Of a stretch of 64,000 bases of DNA, positions 33,991 to 45,158 are shown one piece after another. A program made the translations under genes and the position numbers. Source of the DNA: Pieris napi (lineage: Eukaryota > Arthropoda > Insecta > Lepidoptera > Pieridae); NCBI RefSeq assembly GCF_905475465.1, contig NC_062257.1, positions 3,906,001 through 3,970,000 on the forward strand, in the 5' to 3' direction. Each line of letters opens with the position of its first letter. The first letter of the stretch is position 1. The notes beneath the pieces were generated by a model, which searched no databases, was not told where the DNA came from, and was given only the letters and a program-made list of their open reading frames with translations.

Positions 33991-34655
33991 TAAATATAAC
34001 ATTTTTTCATTAAACTGTTTTTATTAAGATGCTTAAAATAATTTAAAACATTGTACACCATTTCACGAGATTGCCCTGGTAATGTTTGAAAAAAGATCAA
34101 CATGTATAAAATAATAATAATATAAAACAGTAAAGATCAAAGAAAAACAATAACTGTCTCTTTTATACTCATAAGCTTGACCGAGCGCGAGAGAGACGGA
34201 CAGTCTTTTCGTGATGTATTTGTGATTGTATTTCAGTTTGACATCACGTCTCGCGCTTATTCACAGACACTTCACAAGCACAAAGTGTAAATGTGTTGAA
34301 GCCGCCAGCTTTAGATAACAGACCTATATATCATGCAATCGCTTATAATTTAAAGGAATTTTATCGTTTCTAAACAGAGCTCGATTCATGTTCATGAAAT
34401 ACACAATGTATAACTAATCTAATCAAGAGAACAGGTTGTAAAAACTTTTTGTTACAGCGAAAGGAAATAGGATGTAATCAAACCAGGTTTATGGACCAAT
34501 ATACTTCCGAATTCACCTTACGAGTCCGAGAGTTGAGGGACTCACGTGAGTCACGCGTCTCCATTGATTAACGAAAAAATCTCGTTAACACAGACAAAAT
34601 ATTGTTTTGACACTGTTTTGATACTGAAAGTCTTGCGGGAGGTGATGAGCAACCT

Positions 34656-35668
34656 AAGGCGGCGTCCTAATTGGGAGCGATCGTACGATGGCGCGATGCG
34701 TTTTTCATCTCACGATCAAAGTGGTCATGCAATGACCTAACAGGTGTCCTAATAGATCGCGCGATGTCCATCGTCCGCGCCCCTCGCGCGTCGACGCATC
34801 GCGTAGTAACCGATTAGGACACTCAAAAGAGATCTGTTGCTTTGATTACATGATCGCACGATCAAACGCGTTCGATCGTTATTAAAGCATTGGCGAATGC
34901 TACACGCTCGATATTTATCGTGATATTTATCGAGATATTTATCTGTTATTTTTTTAGTATACTACACAATACGAATCGCGTCAGTACGACGGTAAATTTC
35001 ATTGAGTACACTCGCACGTTTCGTATTACAATAATGAGTAACAATTACGTATTAAGAGTAACGTATTAAGAAAGCTTGCGTTGCCATTATTATTATTATT
35101 ATTATCAGTATATGCTGATATATATCAATATCCAAGACTTTGGATTGTAAACATTTTCCGCTGCAGCACCAGATCGTTTCATATCTGTTATTTTTTAAAT
35201 TATTTTCTGTAGTTTGCCTAGTTTGCATTTGAGGTGTCCCATACTTATAGGTAATGTTTCTAATACAAGTATGAATTCTCTTATTATTCCGCCTCCATAT
35301 ATGCGCGTCCTCTTCCATCGCTGGCAGCATTAATAGTGACGCGATAAATATCGACCAGACACTAGATACAGACACCAGACCAGATATTTATCGACGATAA
35401 TTGATACAGATCGTGGATTTTTAGATTTCTAGAAATCCAGCGATCCGTATCACGATACGTGATACGCCTGTACTACACATCGTGATTCTGGATTACGATC
35501 CAAATATCACGATAAATATCGAGGGTAGCATTCGTCATTTCATGTGCTCGCACGATTACTTGCGAGGCAAATAGGACACTCTGATGAAATCTGTATGTTT
35601 GAACTCATCGCACGACGAGACCGCATCGTGTCATCGTGCGATCTTCGCCAATTAGGACAACGCCTAAG
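34656..35668. mobile_element. 1-kb inverted-repeat element with ATCGTACGATG ends
   Basis: The left end AGGCGGCGTCCTAATTGGGA matches the inverse of the right end CGCCAATTAGGACAACGCCT. Subterminal parts are rich in CGCACGA and GATCGC. ORFs inside are shadows. Another inverted-repeat element is nested inside it. Confidence 0.75.
34893..35537. mobile_element. Inner inverted-repeat element rich in GATATTTATCG
   Basis: The left GAATGCTACACGCTCGATAT and right ATATCGAGGGTAGCATTC are inverse. Subterminal CGATATTTATCGTGATATTT and matching AAATATCACGATAAATATCG follow. A second cluster of ATCACGATACGTGATACG palindromes lies near 35390-35480. Confidence 0.7.
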
Positions 35669-35839
35669 TGTTCTCAAAGAACTCGGTTTCTTTGCACCCA
35701 GGGGATATGTGGGATGGCGAAGGCCAAGGTTGTTTTGGTTCTGAACCAGTCTGATGCACAGATCCACGTTAACGAAGACTTTGAGCCGACTGAATGCTGT
35801 ATCAGTCAAAAAGTCGAAAATCGTTTATTCATGTAGGTA

Positions 35840-36425
35840 ATATAAAATGTAGGGAGTCTCTTAGAGATATCAAGAAAATGAATATACTTACCTTTCCCTC
35901 GCAATATATTTATGAAAATATTATGTATGTATACAAAAATAGTGATAAGTTTACTAGAATAGAACATACGCACAATGTTAATACTCGGAAGAAACGCAGG
36001 CTGCAATTTCCCCGTACTAGACTATCTAAAGTTAGTTATTCTTTTTTGGGGAAAGAGATACTTTTCTTTAATAAAATCCCAGAGGCTCTTTTATCTCTGC
36101 CTTTTAATAAATTTAAGAAATGTGAAAGAAAAGCTGTGTAAAAAGGCTTACTATAAAGTTAACGATTATCTAGTTGATAAAGGGCCTGGGACTAGTGCTA
36201 GACAGGTTACTTCTAATTAATTTGCGATATTTGTTTTAAAATAAGTGTTGTTTGATCATTTGCTATTTTAAAAGAGTACCGAGAGTTTTTTACGCCGGTG
36301 TTTTCTCTCGGCCTACACCCTCTGTCTTCTTTGCCGATGAGTAGGGATGCCTACAAATTCAAATTTAATGACGTGGAATAAGTGATACATGTATCTTATG
36401 TTCCATAATAAACATATTTTATAAC
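35840..36425 (+). pseudogene. LINE 3' end with C-terminal coding remnant
   Basis: The plus strand gives CRESLRDIKKMNILTFPSQY, YENIMYVYKNSDKF, HNVNTRKKRRLQFPRTRL, SYSFLGKEILFFNKIPEALL and, after a frame change, KLCKKAYYKVNDYLVD. This is the C-terminus of a Jockey-like LINE (IL..-S.YIYE.., HN-R, N-IP). The 3' UTR ends in a GACGTGGAATAAGTG and TATGTTCCATAATAAAC block. Confidence 0.7.
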
Positions 36426-36535
36426 ACAATGAACGTCAAAAAAGAAATATACATTAAATGCTTCTACTACTTACTGCCAGTTCTCAAATCAAGGGCATAG
36501 AACGGAAGAGCAGAACTGGCAATAAACACGGAGAG
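36425..36535 (-). repeat. Repeat D copy, truncated
   Basis: GAACGTCAAAAAAGAAATAT, then CTGCCAGTTCTCAAATCAAG and GAACGGAAGAGCAGAACTGG. It lies directly after the LINE 3' end at 36425 and close to channel exon C. Confidence 0.7.
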
Positions 36536-36580
36536 CCTTTTACCTCACCCATTATGGAGAGTCACTATTAAATTACATAC

Positions 36581-36724
36581 CCTGAAACTCCTTTCTGGCT
36601 GAGCTGACTGACGTGACAATATTCGCCACGTGCCCCAATACTGTCGCGAAGAGAAGCAAGCCAAACAGTAGTTGGGCAATCACGAACACGTACTCGCCTT
36701 TACTGCGTGGCCGAGGCAGGTCAC
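36581..36724 (-). CDS. Cngl: CNG channel exon C: selectivity filter and S6
   Basis: The acceptor is TTTTAG|GT and the donor CAGG|GTATG, both phase 1. Joined to exon B it completes TTIG-DLPRPRSKGEYVFVI, then the S6 helix QLLFGLLLFATVLGHVANIV and TSVSSARKEFQ. S6 keeps the family FAT-x-x-G-x-V pattern. The residue after TTIG is Asp, where CNGA subunits carry the Glu that sets Ca2+ block and cation conduction. It is only 144 bp, sits alone between introns of 22.6 and 16.5 kb, and is too short to stand out as an ORF. Confidence 0.95.
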
Positions 36725-37179
36725 CTAAAACACATATTATTTAATCAAATAGACAAAATAACTTTTATTATTATTAATAAGACAAAACGCACAAATCATG
36801 TATTGGTCTAAGATCCCGATATACAGCGACCTTCACCGAGATGCTTATTTAATGAAACGTATTTTATATTTAATTTAATATGTCAATAAATATAATCCAT
36901 ATGGGTTGCCTAGCAAATTTCAGTCCAGAGTATTTTAATTAATATTAAAACAAAATATTTTTTTATAATTTGCATGTAGTAAATTTTTTTTCAATCAATA
37001 TTTTTAATGGGTGAGTGTGTGTACTTTGAGTAGCAAAAACCCAAACATCTGTGAGTGATTTTGCCTGTAGTGTAGTAGTTATTACGTAGTAAACGTAAAA
37101 CGTATCACGACAATAAACGAAACGTAAACGTATATAATCACAAGTCTTACGAGTATGCCTTCTTGCGGCTTGCGGCTTT

Positions 37180-37925
37180 TTACACGCTTTATATTAGCTT
37201 CACCTGTATGTATGTATGTATGTATGTATGTATTTTGACCCACTTTTAACGGACAGATTAAATTCAAACTTTGCGCACCTGTCAAAGATCGATGACAATG
37301 CAATATTCCGAAAAAAAAATGAAAAAAATAAAAAAAATTAACTAAAAAATAAATAATAGTTAAAAAAAAATTAAAAAAAGCTTTTAAAGCACATCAAACT
37401 AAAAAGTAAAAAATAATACTGGTATTATTGGGAAAAAGCGTGGGGCGCTCTGTGCCATATTTTTCGTCTATCGAGCAACCCACGCTTTTTCACAATAATA
37501 CCAGTATTTTTTGTTCATTACCATTTTCAGCCTAAATTAGGAATTATTTTTCACTTTTTAGTTTGATGTGCTTTAAAAGCGTGTTTTTTAGTTTTTTTTA
37601 ACTATTATTTATATGTTACTTGATCGCACTGTGTCAAGATTAAGTCAAGTCAAATCATTTATTTCCATTAGGCCTTTTAAAAAGGCACGTTTGAAAGTAA
37701 AAATTACAAGTTAAAAAAATTTACTCCAGTTGCCCCTTCCAGAAGGTAGTTATGAGTTATTTTTATTTATGTTAACCGAGAAAAGAGTGTTCTCCGTCTA
37801 GGGACAGAGAATTTAGCTTGAGATAGGAGATTTGGGCAGCCTATGAATTATAGTCTATGAAGGATTCTCTTATTACTTATATACTTTCCGTCAACGTATC
37901 CGTGTAGCGTATGTACATAACACCT
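37180..37925 (-). repeat. Repeat H copy 2 with long internal inverted repeat
   Basis: Opens ACACGCTTTATATTAGCTTC, a (TATG)n tract at 37205-37232, then an imperfect inverted repeat at about 37355-37612 centred on the GCTCTGTGCCATATTTTTC region. A GTCAAGTCAAATCATTTATT repeat (K) at 37630-37755 sits before the GTTAACCGAGAAAAGAGTGT part. Confidence 0.65.
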
Positions 37926-37954
37926 GAATCTAGAACCTATTTAATTTAAAAAAA

Positions 37955-38612
37955 AGGGTGCGTGTACTTATGTACGCGCGTAAGAAGTTATACTTCTCTG
38001 GCATTATTAAAAATAGTTTTTGATTGCATGCAAATAATTAATTACAATTAAATAATCAAAGACTGGAAAAGGAGTCATTATAGTCAATAAAGTTCAGTTT
38101 ACATTTGAAAAATTAAATAAATAAATATTATTATTCTCTTACATTAAGTGTAACATAAATTCTATTATTATTCGAATGTTGTTTTTAAATTATGTCCAAT
38201 TAGACCAGGGTCGATAATTTTTGAAACCAAAAAAAATTACAGTAGGATGAAACCCATTAGAAAAGCAGGGGAATATGATCAAAATGAAAGGAAAAATAAT
38301 TTACGGGCGATCTGAGGTCGGGAAGGGGTAGGGGGGGGAGTTTTAAGGGTAAAAAACGGTTTATCTCGATTTCCGGCAAAACTAAAAGTTTATAATATTA
38401 TCCACCCTTTCCAATAGGTTTTATCCTACTATAATTTTTTTCACTTTTTATTTTTTTTAAAGGCTATCTGCACTGGTCTAAATGCCGTAGCATCTTCCGT
38501 GGGCAACTAAATACATACTGATAATTTTGTGTAACGGTGCGCGCGCATCTGAAAATATCACTCTCATCAATTATTCATAACGCGCCTAAAGTAGTATAAC
38601 TTCAAAAAGCCA
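37955..38612 (-). mobile_element. MITE family F interrupted by another MITE
   Basis: The minus-strand copy has outer block AAGGGTGCGTGTACTTATGT at the left and GTATAACTTCAAAAA at the right. Between GTCCAAT and AATGCCGTAG it is split by the element at 38198-38486. Confidence 0.83.
38198..38486. mobile_element. Nested MITE with TAGACCAG ends
   Basis: Ends TAGACCAG and CTGGTCTA, with AAT repeated at the two borders. Subterminal blocks also match in inverse (ACAGTAGGATGAAACCCATT against AATAGGTTTTATCCTACTAT). A G-rich run (GGGGTAGGGGGGGGAG) lies inside. The family F copies elsewhere give the pre-insertion sequence. Confidence 0.8.
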
Positions 38613-38884
38613 CTTCTATCAGCCATCAGAATTGCTAAATTGAAAATTCAAGGCTCGGACGTTATCAGAAATATAATTTTGATCTCATTTTCAAATCGGA
38701 TGCTTGGCTAGTCGCTCCAGTCTCGGTACGTGATTGCTCTGATCAAATACCGCGCTCGCCTTTCATAGAAATTTGATTTATTCAAAATTTATTGCAATTT
38801 AGTTCAAATCAATCTTTGGTCAGTGGCATTTTTTTTTAATGGAATCACGTTGTTCTCCTAAAGGGAATTGACAGCTCTGCTCAT

Positions 38885-39735
38885 AATTGTTGTCAAAACT
38901 TATGGTCTAAAATCTAAATAGTCTCCCAAGCTACAAAAATCACCTTGCCTTTAAATTAAAAAAAAAAAATAGTTGCTTCCAACAAATTTCTTGGCAATAC
39001 AACCTACAAAGTTTCGAGAGTTCTAGCTTCATCTCAGTTCTCGTTCGTTCTGTGCCACTGAGTTGAATGAGAGATTATGTCTAATCGAATATTGAACTTG
39101 TTTTTGAAGTTATACTTCTTTAGGCGCGTTATGAAAAATTGATGAGAGTGAAATTTTACGATGCGCGCGCACCGTTACACAAAATTATCAGTATGAAGTT
39201 GCCCACGGAAGATGCTACGGCATTGGACATAATTTAAAAACAACATTCGAATAATAATAGAATTTATGTTACACTTAATGTAAGAGAATAATAATATTTA
39301 ATTATTAAATTTTTCAAATGTTAACTGAACTTTATTGACTATAATGACTCCTTTTCCAGACTTTGATTATTTAATTGTAATTAATTATTTGCTTGCAATC
39401 AAAAACTATTTTTAATAATGCCAAAGAAGTATAACTTCTTACGCGCGTACATAAGTACACGCACCCTTTGAACCACCCTCTGAAAGGACTTGACAGTTGA
39501 CAGCTCAGCTCGGGCTGAATGGGCTTGTCCCGCGACTAGCACAAGGGCGTGTCCTGCGAGACTCGGTCCTCGGCTAGGGCCACCGCGGACGCAGCTGAAG
39601 AGCAGGACGGAAGCTAACTGGAGTGAGCGAATACATAATAATTGCCGTCCCCGGTGAAAGCGGTTTTTTACCCTGATCTGACCTTGCTTTGCTGCGAGGG
39701 TGGCTTTTAATTTGTCATTGGCTACGGTTTGTGCC
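38885..39735 (+). repeat. Repeat M, interrupted by a family F MITE
   Basis: Left part TTGTTGTCAAAACTTATGGT to TCTAATCGAATATTGAACTT; right part GACAGCTCAGCTCGGGCTGA to GCAGGACGGAAGCTAACTGG. The parts match one uninterrupted run at 52850-53240. No coding function seen. Confidence 0.7.
39103..39471 (+). mobile_element. MITE family F, inserted in repeat M
   Basis: Full copy from TTTTTGAAGTTATACTTCTT to GTACATAAGTACACGCACCC. The flanks 38885-39102 and 39472-39735 match one continuous stretch at about 52850-53240, which therefore serves as the empty site. Confidence 0.85.
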
Positions 39736-39769
39736 AAATGGATCCGTTAGGATCCGTTTTATTTAGAAG

Positions 39770-40238
39770 TTAAAGGCCCATTTAGATGGAGAGAGTTTCT
39801 CGTCCCGAAGCTAAGATTATCGAAAGAATATAAAAAAAGTTTCTTCGTCTAAACATTCACACCAATTTTTGTTTCATTTTTAAAAAAATACCCTAATAAT
39901 CAATTAATTCGAATGAAACATCTCGCACTCAAAACGATTCAAACCGATTTATACGAAACTCGTATGAACATTAAAAAATGTCATACGAGATCGTGTTTAT
40001 ACTAGTCGAGATTCAGGTAAGTAAGAATCTTACTAAAATGTCATAAACAGACGCAGGAAATTAGCGCCTAGCGATAAATCACTGCCAATTCTCGTATGAC
40101 ATAATCGTAGGTGAGAATTTAGTTCTTGTCTCTATGTAAACTTTTTGATACGATATTGCGATTATTGCTGATGATAGTCGCGTACAATTTCTCGCCCCAA
40201 AACGTGCGAGAAACTCTTTCCATCTAAATGGGCCTTAA
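39770..40238. mobile_element. MITE flanked by TTAA, piggyBac-like ends
   Basis: TTAA then AGGCCCATTTAGATGGAGAG at the left; GAAACTCTTTCCATCTAAAT-GGGCC then TTAA at the right. Arms of about 30 bp continue into GAGTTTCTCG. TTAA duplication suggests mobilisation by a piggyBac-type transposase (inference). Confidence 0.75.
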
Positions 40239-40463
40239 CCGTTAGAAAAGTTGTATATTATATCTTTAGCTGACAATAGTTCGTTAGGGTGTTTCTGGGC
40301 ATGACGTCATCGCAGTCATTTGTACATGATGGTAGGTGTCGCTATAACTGCTTTTTGCTATTAGAACGAGATCTTTGCGTCACATGATTTTTAATAATTT
40401 TTAAATAAATAAATCTACAAATGGTTAAGAATATAATTCCTAATTATGTATATAAAAATGCTA

Positions 40464-40756
40464 TGGAGCAGTGTTGGCCTAGTGGCTTCAGCGTGCAACT
40501 CTCATACCTGAGGTCGTAGGTTCGATCTCCGGTTGTGCCACCAATGGACTTTCTTACTATGTTCGCATTTAACATTTGCTCGAACGGTGAATGAAAACAT
40601 CGTGAGGAAACCGACATGTCTTAGACCCAAAAAGTCGACGGCGTGTGTCAGGCACTGGTGGCTGATCACCTACTTGCCTATTAGATTTAAAAATGATCTT
40701 GAAACAGATTCAGAAATCTGAGGCCAAGACCTAAAGAGGTTGTAGCGCCACTGATT
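40464..40756 (+). mobile_element. SINE family B, full length
   Basis: Runs from GAGCAGTGTTGGCCTAGTGG through GTAGGTTCGATCTCCGGTTG and GACCCAAAAAGTCGACGGCG to GAGGTTGTAGCGCCACTGAT. It is one of the best-preserved copies in the window. Confidence 0.9.
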
Positions 40757-41112
40757 TATTTTCTTTATGTAAAATTGCTACGCTATAAAAATTTTGTATT
40801 TACGCGATTAAAAAAAATACATTTTGAATAACTCTTTTCTCCTTGTATAATTTGAAAATTAAAAAGTTTTGCGTTAAATATATAAAGTATTGATGAGTGA
40901 CGCAACAGATGGCGCCATTATGCAACCAGTCTCCCATAAAGAATCTCTCTTTAAACCATTTTTAAAAATGAAATATCTTTCAATTTGCGTAGAATATTAA
41001 TTAATAATGCTTCTTTTAAAAATATAGAGCAACAAATTTGGTTCTTTCCTGGCAATGTGTGCTTTATTTCATGTGTCTCACATCAACACTAACTATGCAA
41101 AAAAAACTCAAG
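40757..41112. other. No gene recognised
   Basis: AT-rich; contains AACAGATGGCGCCATTATGC, a motif seen in other repeat debris here. Otherwise nothing seen. Confidence 0.4.
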
Positions 41113-41190
41113 ACAGACCAATATTTAAGCCTTGACTTGTTTAAGCTATCGCGGAATATGGTTAAAAGGAGTACTAAGAATATTCATAGC
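41113..41190 (+). repeat. Repeat shared with 173-250
   Basis: Same order of blocks as 173-250, with a 3-base difference in GTTTAAGCTATCGCGG. It lies 0.7 kb past the LINE 3' end. Confidence 0.65.
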
Positions 41191-41467
41191 GCGAAATCAA
41201 CTGCATCATGAGCACATCCCACATACACACCTTCCCGTTGATACATACCGTCACATTTACACCATCACAGATCACAGCCAAATAAGTTATCTCTTAGTTA
41301 AAAGTATTTAATAAAAAAAAAATTTTGTTCCCTTTTGTAAATTTTTGAACCTTTTTCTAATAATTATTTTTGTTAGCTGTAGGATTACAAAATAAATAAA
41401 TATGGCCAAAGTAGCTAATCACTCGTCTTGTCTCTTGTGTTAGTTGGTTGAGAATGGACTTATTGGT

Positions 41468-41635
41468 TCTTTTTGCTGACCATGGTATATAGAAGATATA
41501 ATCAGAGAGGCACTGGTGGAAACAGATTGTCCGATCCAGATGTTTTTGCTGTCCATGGTATTTAGAAGATATAATCAGAGAGGCACTGGTGGAAACAGAT
41601 TGTCTGCTCTGTTTTTGCTGACCACGACGCAGACA
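41468..41635 (+). repeat. Tandem duplication of about 82 bp
   Basis: TTTTTGCTGACCATGGTATA through AGGCACTGGTGGAAACAGAT is repeated once with few changes, and a third partial TTTTTGCTGACCA follows. Confidence 0.75.
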
Positions 41636-42093
41636 TGAGCTACTGAAGAGAGAGATAGAAGACTAGAAATAGAACTAACCTATAATATCTTCTCCAGACT
41701 TAAATCTTTTCAACTTCGAATTGACTTTTCGTATTAAAATACAAAAATATTTTATATTCGATGCGATGTTTGAAATGGTAGTGAATTCTCTCATGCGCGC
41801 CATTTTAATTGGCCCAAATATAAAACAAGTTCAATTTTAATATTTTGTATGAAATTTGTTGCTGCTAATTAACGACACAGGTCAACGGTATATTTTGTCT
41901 GTTTAGTCTCAATTAAAATCATAATATATAGTGCTGTAATTAATTAAATAAAATAAAATAAAATAAAAATAAAAAAGCCTTTTATTTCCAGTATTATATA
42001 AGTTTACACTTTTTACAATTTATTTTTAGTGTTAGTTCATGTTATTAATCTATATTAGTTAAAAATATATACATATATATTCCTTTTAAATAC

Positions 42094-45054
42094 TTAATCT
42101 ACTGGAACCCCAAGTTGGGTGTAGGCCTCCTCCAGTGACGCCCATTTATCTCTGTCCTCGGCCACTTCACTCCAATTTCGACCAGCTATCGCTTTAATGT
42201 CGTCTTCCCATCGCGTAATAGGTCTACCTTTTGTTCTTTTGCCTAGTGGGCCTTTCCAGAAAGTTACTTTTTTAGTCCATCTATGGTCAGTTAGCCGGGC
42301 AACATGTCCTGCCCACTTCCATTTCAGTTTTTTTGCGTAGCTTAAAGCATTTGTTGCTTTGGTTATTTTTCTTATTTTAGTATGGCGTATTTTATCTGAT
42401 TTTCTGATCTTTAGCATACTTCTTTCGAGTCCTCTCTGACAGACGGTTATCTTTTTTCTTGTTTCAGCAGTGAATTTCCACGTTTGGCAACCATATGTCA
42501 AACAAGGCAAGAGGCTTGAATTCATGACTTTGGTTTTAATGTCTTGTGGTAGATCACCTTTAAAAATTTCCTTGAGACCCCAAAATTTGTTCCATGTTAA
42601 TTTTATTCTTTTCTCTATTTCTGTATTTTTATTTTTTCTGTGAAAACTTATGGTTTTTCCCAGATAGACATAATGTTCAACGTATTCCAATGGTTTGTTA
42701 TTGATTGTTATTGGTCTTTGAGAGCTGTTTGTCATTGTCTTAGTTTTTGTAATGTTCATCTCTAGGCCTACTTTTCCACTAGCTTGGTTCAGGGTTTCTA
42801 CCATGCTCTGTAGTTGGGAAGATGACTCGGATAACAGTACTAGGTCATCCGCGAATCTCAGGTGACTCAAGTAAGTACCGTCTATGTATAGACCTTGTTT
42901 ACTCCAATCTAGCTTGCTAATGATCGACTCAAGAACAGCTATGAATATTGTTGGAGACAGCGGGTCCCCTTGTCTTACTCCTCGTTCTATTGGAAAACTA
43001 GGGCCTAATGTTTCAAGCTTAATTTTACCTTTATTGTTTTTGTATATGGATTTGATGATTTTTATATATATTTCCTCTACTCCCTGTTCTTTCAAGCTTT
43101 CCCAGATGCTGTTATGTCTTACTGTATCAAAGGCTTTTTGGTAGTCTATGAATGATATATAGAGTGTTCTTTGTTTTTCCTGATACTTTTCCATTATCAA
43201 CTCAAGGGTATGGATGTGGTCGACTGTTGAAAAGCCCCTTCTGAAGCCTGCTTGCTCCACTGGCTGTTTTTTTTCCAATGTGTCTCTAATCCTTATGTTT
43301 ATAATTGTGGAGAAAAGTTTATATAGACTCGGCAGCAAGCTGATTGGTCGGTAGTTTCCGATATCCTTCGGGTCGCCTTTTTTGTAAATTAGTATGATGT
43401 TGGATTTGGACCATTGGGAAGGTGTTTCCGACTCTTGCAAGATCTTGTTAAACAGTTCCGCTAGCGGCAGTGCTAGAGTTTTGTGTCCAATTTTTAGTGT
43501 TTCGTTCGTAATATTATCTGAACCAGGGCTTTTATCTAGTTTCAGTTTCTTTATTGCTTCAATTATTTCTGTTGCGTCTATGAGTTTAACGTTATTTCTA
43601 GGTGTAGCATCTGTTTCTGTGACAAGATTAAATGATTTCGTGTCTCTGTTTCTGTAAAGATGTCTATAGAATTCTGTTGCGGTAGATATGATGTCGCCTC
43701 TAGTGTACATTTCTGTATCTTTTTTCCTCAGTCCTTCTATCCATGATGTATTAGTTTTGAGCTTCTTATAGGCCTTCTTTGTACTTCCATTTCTTTGAAT
43801 ATGTTCTTTTATTGTGTCTTTCCTATATCTTTTGTAGTCTGCTTTTATATACTTATTGACTACTTTGTATATTGCGGACAATTCATTTTTCTGACTTCGT
43901 GATTTGTTTTTAGTTTTCTGTAGTTCCTTCCTTCTTTTTAGTAGCCTTACTGTACTTGCCGATAGTATTTTATGTTGTTTATTTTCTTCTCTCTTTGGGC
44001 GAGCTTGTTTCAAGCTAAAAGTGATAGCCTTTTCTATCATGTCGTAGCAGTATTGTACCGTGGTGTTTTCGCAGCTAGTTGTAGATAGCTGTGATATTAG
44101 GGTTTCGTTGAACTTACTTATTTCCTCTTCCCTCTTTAATTTGCTATTTTGGCTGTTTGTAAACTTGGCTCTTGATATTTTTTGTTTGTTTAGTGTTATT
44201 GTTGATCTGACTATTCTATGATCGGAATTGTAGTTCAGATTGAGCGTCTCGATGTTTTGGAATATTCTATGTTGGTTACACAAGATAAAATCGATTTCGT
44301 TTCTGTATTGTCCGTTAGGAGATCGCCAGGTCCATCTTTTGCTCTGTCTTTTTTTAAAACATGTGTTTATTATCATTAATTTGTGTTGGAGCGCAAACTT
44401 TACTAGTCTTTGTCCTCTTTCGTTTCTCTCGCCGTATCCATGTTTTTTAGTAACTAAATATTCGTCAGCTTTGGGGGTTCCAAGCTTGGCGTTGAAGTCA
44501 CCCATTAATATTATGGTTTTTTGCGCTGTGCCCAAGGCTTTCTCAACTGTAGTGTAAAATTCTTCTATATCAAGGTCGCTTGCCGCTTCTGTTGGTGCAT
44601 AAACTTGTATAATGGATATTTTATGTCCCTGTATATTTATGTTTAGTGTTGCCACTCGCTCTGTTATGCCATTGAAGCTTATTATGTGTTTTTTGAGAGA
44701 CTTATTTATAATGAAGCCAACTCCATGTTTGCCAGGGGTTTGCCCTATGTAGCACAGTATAAAATTTTCGTACTCTTCTATTTTATTTCCATGTCTTCTC
44801 ATTTCAGATATTCCGATGATATCGTATTTAATATCTCTTATAGCCTCTTCAAACTCGAGCAAACGGTCATACGATGAGAGGGTTCGGACGTTGTATGTTG
44901 CGATCATTAATTTGTTTTTATGCAAGGTGTTTCCCTGCTCCGTTGGTGTGATCATTGGAGGGTTTTGGTCATACTGTGTGTTGCTGTTAAGTGTTGCTAT
45001 ATTTGTTGCCATATGTATCCTGTTGGATGGAGGGTAGTAGTCGCTGAGCCCCAC
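42094..45054 (-). CDS. LINE ORF2: endonuclease-reverse transcriptase, open over 986 aa
   Basis: Apurinic-type endonuclease occupies about residues 50-290: MIATYNVRTLS, IIGISEMRRHG, GVGFIIN, IQVYAPTEA, LMGDFNAKLG, SDHRIV. Reverse transcriptase follows: IILIYKKGDPKDIGNYRPIS, QAGFRRGFSTVDHI, IDYQKAFDTV, GVRQGDPLSP, LRFADDLVLL with the catalytic DD, and VYLGKTI. The C-terminus has LTYGCQTWKFT and KRTKGRPITRWEDDI, with W and EEAY near the end, which I associate with RTE-like elements. It copies the element's RNA at nicked genomic DNA. No stop or frameshift is seen. It lies sense-oriented in the 22.6 kb channel intron. Jockey-like affiliation is the alternative. Confidence 0.95.
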   Translation of the reverse strand: MGLSDYYPPSNRIHMATNIATLNSNTQYDQNPPMITPTEQGNTLHKNKLMIATYNVRTLSSYDRLLEFEEAIRDIKYDIIGISEMRRHGNKIEEYENFILCYIGQTPGKHGVGFIINKSLKKHIISFNGITERVATLNINIQGHKISIIQVYAPTEAASDLDIEEFYTTVEKALGTAQKTIILMGDFNAKLGTPKADEYLVTKKHGYGERNERGQRLVKFALQHKLMIINTCFKKRQSKRWTWRSPNGQYRNEIDFILCNQHRIFQNIETLNLNYNSDHRIVRSTITLNKQKISRAKFTNSQNSKLKREEEISKFNETLISQLSTTSCENTTVQYCYDMIEKAITFSLKQARPKREENKQHKILSASTVRLLKRRKELQKTKNKSRSQKNELSAIYKVVNKYIKADYKRYRKDTIKEHIQRNGSTKKAYKKLKTNTSWIEGLRKKDTEMYTRGDIISTATEFYRHLYRNRDTKSFNLVTETDATPRNNVKLIDATEIIEAIKKLKLDKSPGSDNITNETLKIGHKTLALPLAELFNKILQESETPSQWSKSNIILIYKKGDPKDIGNYRPISLLPSLYKLFSTIINIRIRDTLEKKQPVEQAGFRRGFSTVDHIHTLELIMEKYQEKQRTLYISFIDYQKAFDTVRHNSIWESLKEQGVEEIYIKIIKSIYKNNKGKIKLETLGPSFPIERGVRQGDPLSPTIFIAVLESIISKLDWSKQGLYIDGTYLSHLRFADDLVLLSESSSQLQSMVETLNQASGKVGLEMNITKTKTMTNSSQRPITINNKPLEYVEHYVYLGKTISFHRKNKNTEIEKRIKLTWNKFWGLKEIFKGDLPQDIKTKVMNSSLLPCLTYGCQTWKFTAETRKKITVCQRGLERSMLKIRKSDKIRHTKIRKITKATNALSYAKKLKWKWAGHVARLTDHRWTKKVTFWKGPLGKRTKGRPITRWEDDIKAIAGRNWSEVAEDRDKWASLEEAYTQLGVPVD

Positions 45055-45158
45055 GGTGACCAGCCGGCTTGGGGTGGTTGGTGCATGTTTTCTTTCGTTG
45101 TCCTTTGTTGGTGTTGATCTACAGTTAGCATTGTTTTTGTTCCGGTTGTCGGGGGCAG

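Noticed and set aside
39399..39737. 112-codon minus-strand frame
   Set aside because: It crosses the MITE F end and repeat M; no protein family is recognised.
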